NCBI GenBank assembly: GCA_049607205.1 | Contig: JBMYWH010000011.1 | Coordinates: 5,184 to 69,183, forward strand | Direction of reading: 5' to 3' | Length of the DNA stretch: 64,000 bases | From: JBELHR01 sp049607205 | GTDB taxonomy: Bacteria > Bacteroidota > Bacteroidia > Flavobacteriales > Flavobacteriaceae | Part shown: piece after piece, positions 59,584 through 64,000 of the stretch | Layout: every line of letters starts with the position of its first letter | Numbering within the stretch: the stretch's first letter is position 1 | Made by a program: the position numbers and the translations under genes | Notes under the pieces: generated by a model | What the model saw: only the letters and a program-made list of their open reading frames with translations | The model's database searches: none | What the model was told of the DNA's origin: nothing

Positions 59584-61284
59584 ATGATTTGGGAATTTAA
59601 AGAAAAAGCAAATTCCGAAATTTCTCAAAACCTTCAAGATACCCTAAAGATTGACTCCGTACTCGCCGGATTAATGGTGCAGCGCGGTTTGACTACTTTT
59701 GATAAAGCTAAAGCTTTTTTTAATCCGGATTTAGCGGATTTACACGATCCATTTCTGATGAAGGATATGGATTTAGCAGTGGCAAGAATACTCAAGGCAC
59801 TTGAGCAGGGTGAGAAGGTTATGGTCTTCGGAGATTACGATGTAGATGGTACTACTTCGGTGGCTTTGATGTCTTCTTATTTAGAGACTTTGGATTTAGA
59901 AATTGTCAATTATATACCGGATCGATATAAGGAGGGTTATGGGATTTCTAATAAAGGAATAGAAACGGCTGCAGCTCAACAGATCAGTTTAATTGTGGCT
60001 TTGGATTGTGGAATTAAGTCCATCGATCATATAGCTTATGCCAAGGAATTAGGCGTGGATTTCATCATTTGTGACCACCATAGACCTGGGGCGGAAATTC
60101 CTGATGCTGTTGCAGTTTTGGACCCTAAACGAAAGGATTGTGAATATCCATATGAGGAACTTAGTGGATGTGGTGTAGGTTTTAAGCTGATTCAAGCGCT
60201 TCAACAGACTCTCGAGTTGGACTTTGATGACTTGGTGACTTATTTAGATTTATGCGCCATTAGTATCGGGGCAGATATCGTTGATGTGACCGGAGAAAAC
60301 AGAATTCTTGCCCATCATGGGATGGCATTGCTTAATCGTGAAGCCCGGCCTGGGATCCAAGCTCTGATGGATCAAAATGATAAAGAGCAATATTCACTTA
60401 CTGATGTGATCTTTACAATCGGACCTAAGATTAATGCTTCTGGTAGGATGGAGCATGGCTTGTATGCTGTGGAATTGTTGTTGGAACAAGATCCGCAAAT
60501 CGCTAAGCAGAAGGCAGAAGCTATTCAGAATTTTAATGAAGAGCGCAAAGAGGCAGATCAGCGAATATCTAAAGAGGCTCTGGAGCAAATTATTGCTCAA
60601 AATGAGCAGGAGGCCTCGGCAACTGTCGTTTATGATGAATCTTGGCACAAAGGAGTTATAGGGATTGTAGCCTCGAGATTGATTGATACGTATTATAGAC
60701 CTACGCTAGTTTTTACCAAGAGTGGAGATGTACTTGCAGCTTCAGCTAGAAGTGTGAAGGGTTTTGATGTATATAAAGCTATAGAGGCTTGCTCTGAGCT
60801 CTTAGAACAATTTGGAGGACATATGTATGCGGCAGGAATGACTTTGAAAGAAGAGAATTATCCGGCTTTTAAAAAGAAGTTTCTCTCTGTTGTTGAAGCT
60901 CAGCATAAAGAAGAAGATAAAATCAAGGAGATTAGTATCGATCAGGAGCTGCCTTTTAAGTATATAGACGATAAATTTTATAGAATTCTGCGCAGGATGG
61001 AACCTTTTGGTCCTGGAAATGAGTTACCAGTATTTTGTACGAGAAACTTATGGGAAACTGGCTATGCTCGATTATTGGGTTCGGACGAGTGTCATTTAAA
61101 ATTAAATCTTCAAGACCTCGAGGAGGACAAAACCTACCAAGCCATAGGCTTCGGTTTAGGAGATTCTTTTGATTTGGTCAAAGATTCTTCTAAGGTAGAT
61201 GTGGTCTATCACCTGAGTCAGAATAACTTCAGAGGAAATGTGAACTTTCAATTAATGCTACAAGATATCAAGGCGACTTCTTAA
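59584..61284 (+). CDS. recJ: Single-strand DNA exonuclease RecJ
   Basis: This 566-residue DHH-DHHA1 phosphoesterase degrades single-stranded DNA 5' to 3' in repair and recombination. Motif I is FGDYDVDGTTS (near 87), the DHH motif is in ICDHHRPGAEIP (near 162), and DCGIKS (near 143) and GPKINASGRM (near 281) are also typical. The C-terminal GGHMYAAGMTL near 420 is the DHHA1 motif, and an OB-like domain ends the protein. ATG 59584 is preferred over the TTG at 59563. The stop overlaps the convergent aldo/keto reductase stop by 4 bp. Confidence 0.93.
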   Translation: MIWEFKEKANSEISQNLQDTLKIDSVLAGLMVQRGLTTFDKAKAFFNPDLADLHDPFLMKDMDLAVARILKALEQGEKVMVFGDYDVDGTTSVALMSSYLETLDLEIVNYIPDRYKEGYGISNKGIETAAAQQISLIVALDCGIKSIDHIAYAKELGVDFIICDHHRPGAEIPDAVAVLDPKRKDCEYPYEELSGCGVGFKLIQALQQTLELDFDDLVTYLDLCAISIGADIVDVTGENRILAHHGMALLNREARPGIQALMDQNDKEQYSLTDVIFTIGPKINASGRMEHGLYAVELLLEQDPQIAKQKAEAIQNFNEERKEADQRISKEALEQIIAQNEQEASATVVYDESWHKGVIGIVASRLIDTYYRPTLVFTKSGDVLAASARSVKGFDVYKAIEACSELLEQFGGHMYAAGMTLKEENYPAFKKKFLSVVEAQHKEEDKIKEISIDQELPFKYIDDKFYRILRRMEPFGPGNELPVFCTRNLWETGYARLLGSDECHLKLNLQDLEEDKTYQAIGFGLGDSFDLVKDSSKVDVVYHLSQNNFRGNVNFQLMLQDIKATS

Positions 61285-62165
61285 GGAACTTCAGTTCCGA
61301 GAGAGGTCGTGTAGATTTCAAACCACTCTTCTAAACTTAAGTTGATCTTGCAGGCCTGTGTTGCGGATTTAATTCTCTCGAGATTCCCTGTTCCTAAAAC
61401 TGGCATAATCCCTGAAGGATGCTTGAGTAACCAAGCATAAATGATTTGGTCTATTCCACTGGCATTATGTTTCTCTGCGACTTTGCTCAAGACCTTTCTA
61501 AGCGCTATAGCTTTGGGCTGTTGAGAACTGAAGATCTCACCACCTCCTAGAGGAGACCAGGCCATTGGTTTGATCCCTTTCGTTTGTAAAAAGGCAAGGT
61601 TTTGATTCTGAAAATGTTCGAGATTATATGGAGAGATTTCAATCTGATTAGTCACTAAATCTTGAGAACAAGCAGCTTGCAATTGTTCAAATTCTAAAGG
61701 GAGAAAATTAGAGACCCCGAATTTTTTTACTTTACCCGATTTTTCTAAATAATCAAATGCTTCCGCTACTTCATGACCATCAAAAAAAGGTGAGGGGCGA
61801 TGCAAGAGTAAAAGATCTATTTGATCAGTATTAAGGTTTTTCAGACTTTGTTCGGCCTGACCGATGATATATTCTTTAGAATAATCGTAGTATTTAACAC
61901 GGCGATTTGGATACTTATCAGTGAGCAGTTTGATACCGCATTTTGAGATCAAAGAAATTTCATTTCTAAGAGAAGGATTGTTTTGAAGGACTTTTCCGAA
62001 GGCTTCTTCACAAGCATAATCTCCATAAATATCAGCATGATCAAACCAGTTGATTCCTGTTTCAATGACTTGTTGGCTTAAGCGATCTAATTCCTGAGTG
62101 GATAGGTTCCAGTCTAGTAATCTCCAATGTCCCCAAATAAATTTTGAATCAAAAATAGTCTCCAT
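61281..62165 (-). CDS. Aldo/keto reductase
   Basis: This 294-residue AKR, similar to YdhF, has the catalytic tetrad: Asp and Tyr in FDHADIYGDY (near 43-50), Lys in SLISKCGI (near 76) and His in LLLLHRPSP (near 122). The NADPH-binding end near 240 is normal. The physiological substrate is unknown. It is transcribed divergently from the GH3 gene. Confidence 0.88.
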   Translation of the reverse strand: METIFDSKFIWGHWRLLDWNLSTQELDRLSQQVIETGINWFDHADIYGDYACEEAFGKVLQNNPSLRNEISLISKCGIKLLTDKYPNRRVKYYDYSKEYIIGQAEQSLKNLNTDQIDLLLLHRPSPFFDGHEVAEAFDYLEKSGKVKKFGVSNFLPLEFEQLQAACSQDLVTNQIEISPYNLEHFQNQNLAFLQTKGIKPMAWSPLGGGEIFSSQQPKAIALRKVLSKVAEKHNASGIDQIIYAWLLKHPSGIMPVLGTGNLERIKSATQACKINLSLEEWFEIYTTSLGTEVP

Positions 62166-62237
62166 AAGTTAAGTGTTTAAAAACTTATTCGAAATTAACC
62201 AAAAAATACTATTTTGGAGAAACTAAACGATTAAAAT

Positions 62238-64000
62238 ATGAAACCCCTAATCCTCAAAATCGCTAAAGTTCTTTTAGTGGTTCTAGCCCTTATTTGTGTG
62301 GGCGCAGGCCTAATTTATTATAATGCAGTCAATTATGATATGTATGAACTTAAACGAGATAAAGAAGTCTTGATGGGTGATCTCAATGCAGATGAATTTG
62401 CTCGAAAAATGGTCTCTGAAATGAGTTTTGAGGAAAAGGTTGATCAGATGTATGGAGAATCTTATAGCTCGATTGCGAAACTTGGAATTAACTTTCTTGT
62501 TGAAAAGAGATTTCCTCATGTTTACGTTGGAGGAAATGAAAGATTAAACTTACCGCCTTGGGTACTTTCTGATGGACCACGTGGCGCCCGTGTTATGGAT
62601 CATGAAGTCAGGGCAGTAACTACTTTTCCTGTAGCCATGGCTAGAGGAGCATCTTGGAATAAAGATTTAGAGTATCAGGTCCACGATGTTATTGCGACAG
62701 AAATGCGTGCGAATAAAGTCAATTATGCAGCAACACCTTGTATTAATTTATTGAGACATCCTGCTTGGGGAAGAGCTCAAGAGACTTATGGTGAGGATCC
62801 TTATTTATTGGGGGTGTTCGGAGTGGCAGCGGTTCAAGCCATAGAATCTCATCATGTTATGGCTTGTCCTAAGCATTTTGCTTTGAACAGTATTGAGAAC
62901 TCTAGATTTGTTGTAGATGTTGAGTTGGATGAAAGGACGTTAAGAGAGGTATACTTGCCACATTTTAAGAAAACGATTCAAGAGGGGAAACCAGCTTCTT
63001 TGATGAGTGCTTACAATAAAGTAAGAGGTGAATATTCTGGAAATAACAAAGAACTGTTAACTACTATTTTGAGAGAAGAGTGGGGGTTTGAAGGTTTTAT
63101 TTCGTCTGATTGGATCTCTGGAACTTATGACGGACCTGCGAGTGTTGATGCCGGGCTGAATGTAGAAATGCCTTTTCAAGATGCCTATTCTTATGAGGCT
63201 TTACAAAATGGGATTGATCAAGGAAAGATTAGCGAAGCTCAAATTGATGAGTTGGTCTATCAAAGTCTTAAGACTAGGATTCCTTATGCGGTGGCAAGTG
63301 ATAAAATGGACTATGGATTGGATCAGATTTTAAAACCTGAATCTATAGCTCTTGCAAGACAAGCTGCAGTGGAAAGTATGGTGCTTCTAAAGAACGATGA
63401 GGTATTGCCTTTTGAGTCAAAGAAGGAACAAACTGTTTTAGTACTAGGAGCTCTAGCAAACATGGAAAACACTGGAGATCATGGATCAAGTGATTCGACT
63501 CCTCCTTATGTCATTACGCCTTTACAGGGGATTGAATCTTTGATGGAGCAGACAGGGGCTTCTGTAATTTATGACGATGGGTCTGATTTAGAAAGGGCCT
63601 CAAAATTAGCCAAGGAGGCAGATCAAGTGATTGTTGTTGTTGGTTATACGGCTGAGGAAGAAGGAGAGTATATTCTAGTAAATCGAGAAGATATTGAAGC
63701 TTCTGCTAAGGCTGGACATTTGATTGGTAAGAAAGGACTAGGAGGAGATAGAGATCATTTAAGTCTCTTGAAAAGAGATGAGGATTTAATTCTTGCTGCC
63801 GGAACTGTTAACCCTAAATCTGTGGTGGTGTATATTGGTGGATCTGGAATTGAAATGGAGGCTTGGAGATCAAAGGTTCCCGCTATTTTATTTGCCTGGT
63901 ATGGAGGAATGGAAGGTGGAAATGCTTTAGCCGATATCTTATACGGTAATGAAAGTCCTTCAGGTAAGCTTCCTTTTTCAATTGCTAAAAAGGAGTCGGA
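62238..64000 (+). CDS. Glycoside hydrolase family 3 protein (3' end outside the window)
   Basis: An open reading frame runs from ATG 62238 to the window edge (587 codons seen, no stop). It begins with one hydrophobic helix (about 8-28), so it is membrane-anchored or exported. The GH3 N-terminal barrel shows LSDGPRGAR near 111, CPKHFALNS near 213 and the nucleophile Asp in FISSDWISG near 294. The second domain starts around 390. GH3 enzymes are mostly beta-glucosidases or xylosidases; specificity is not visible. Confidence 0.88.
   Translation, partial: MKPLILKIAKVLLVVLALICVGAGLIYYNAVNYDMYELKRDKEVLMGDLNADEFARKMVSEMSFEEKVDQMYGESYSSIAKLGINFLVEKRFPHVYVGGNERLNLPPWVLSDGPRGARVMDHEVRAVTTFPVAMARGASWNKDLEYQVHDVIATEMRANKVNYAATPCINLLRHPAWGRAQETYGEDPYLLGVFGVAAVQAIESHHVMACPKHFALNSIENSRFVVDVELDERTLREVYLPHFKKTIQEGKPASLMSAYNKVRGEYSGNNKELLTTILREEWGFEGFISSDWISGTYDGPASVDAGLNVEMPFQDAYSYEALQNGIDQGKISEAQIDELVYQSLKTRIPYAVASDKMDYGLDQILKPESIALARQAAVESMVLLKNDEVLPFESKKEQTVLVLGALANMENTGDHGSSDSTPPYVITPLQGIESLMEQTGASVIYDDGSDLERASKLAKEADQVIVVVGYTAEEEGEYILVNREDIEASAKAGHLIGKKGLGGDRDHLSLLKRDEDLILAAGTVNPKSVVVYIGGSGIEMEAWRSKVPAILFAWYGGMEGGNALADILYGNESPSGKLPFSIAKKES

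Overview
The window looks like chromosomal DNA of a free-living member of the Bacteroidota, most likely order Flavobacteriales. The base composition is AT-rich. Most transcription units start with a TAnnTTTG -7 box, the Bacteroidota primary-sigma signature. There are no Shine-Dalgarno leaders. Type IX secretion (T9SS) genes and Bacteroidota-specific families (DUF4270, DUF4271, DUF4296, DUF3078, DUF3109, DUF6168) are present. I see no rRNA, tRNA, phage, insertion sequence or CRISPR array. Family and genus cannot be fixed from this sequence alone.

Layout. 0-9.2 kb: a flavin oxidoreductase, the T9SS lipoprotein SprE/PorW, a bactofilin, then an ATP synthase locus (atpZ, DUF6168, atpBEFHAG) that lacks atpD and atpC. 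9.2-9.9 kb: a 700-bp gene-free stretch holding three tandem modules, each a sigma-54 promoter followed by a structured RNA and an intrinsic terminator. 9.9-16.5 kb: SDR, phosphatase, ALDH7-type dehydrogenase, LuxE-like acyltransferase, tyrS and an epimerase. 16.5-24 kb: a DUF4296/dihydroorotase/glycosyltransferase operon, DUF4271-hemD, radA, panD-flippase and panC. 24-29 kb: a one-domain glycogen-synthase-like protein, a DUF4270 lipoprotein and glmS. 29-36.5 kb: two ribonucleotide reductases (B12-dependent NrdJ and class I NrdB-NrdA) around marC and DUF3109. 36.5-39.3 kb: an OprP-like porin and dGTPase, separated by a leader that appears to encode a small RNA antisense to the porin start. 39.4-43.4 kb: a large T9SS cargo protein and its PorP/SprF partner. 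43.5-64 kb: mostly housekeeping genes (punA, dxs, tadA, ClC, ferritin, aspS, acyl-CoA synthetase, rsmI, M13 peptidase, dipeptide epimerase, OsmC, recJ, aldo/keto reductase), ending in a GH3 glycosidase cut by the window edge.

The strongest candidates for undescribed biology are two RNA loci. The first is the triplet of tandem sigma-54-driven small RNAs at 9269-9871: an almost invariant 70-nt core, GCAA-capped terminators and a possible anti-start-codon segment. The second is the porin leader at 37709-37901: a full promoter, a hairpin whose loop is a perfect 17-nt complement of the porin start region, and a terminator-like hairpin. Smaller leads are a pair of DnaA boxes upstream of nrdBA, an overlooked 48-residue cysteine-rich gene between ferritin and the ClC channel, and several promoters whose spacing implies leaderless mRNAs.

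Coding starts were moved to an internal ATG when the longest frame began with TTG or GTG upstream of a better start or inside the promoter. Functions come from recognisable motifs and family knowledge. No database search was run.
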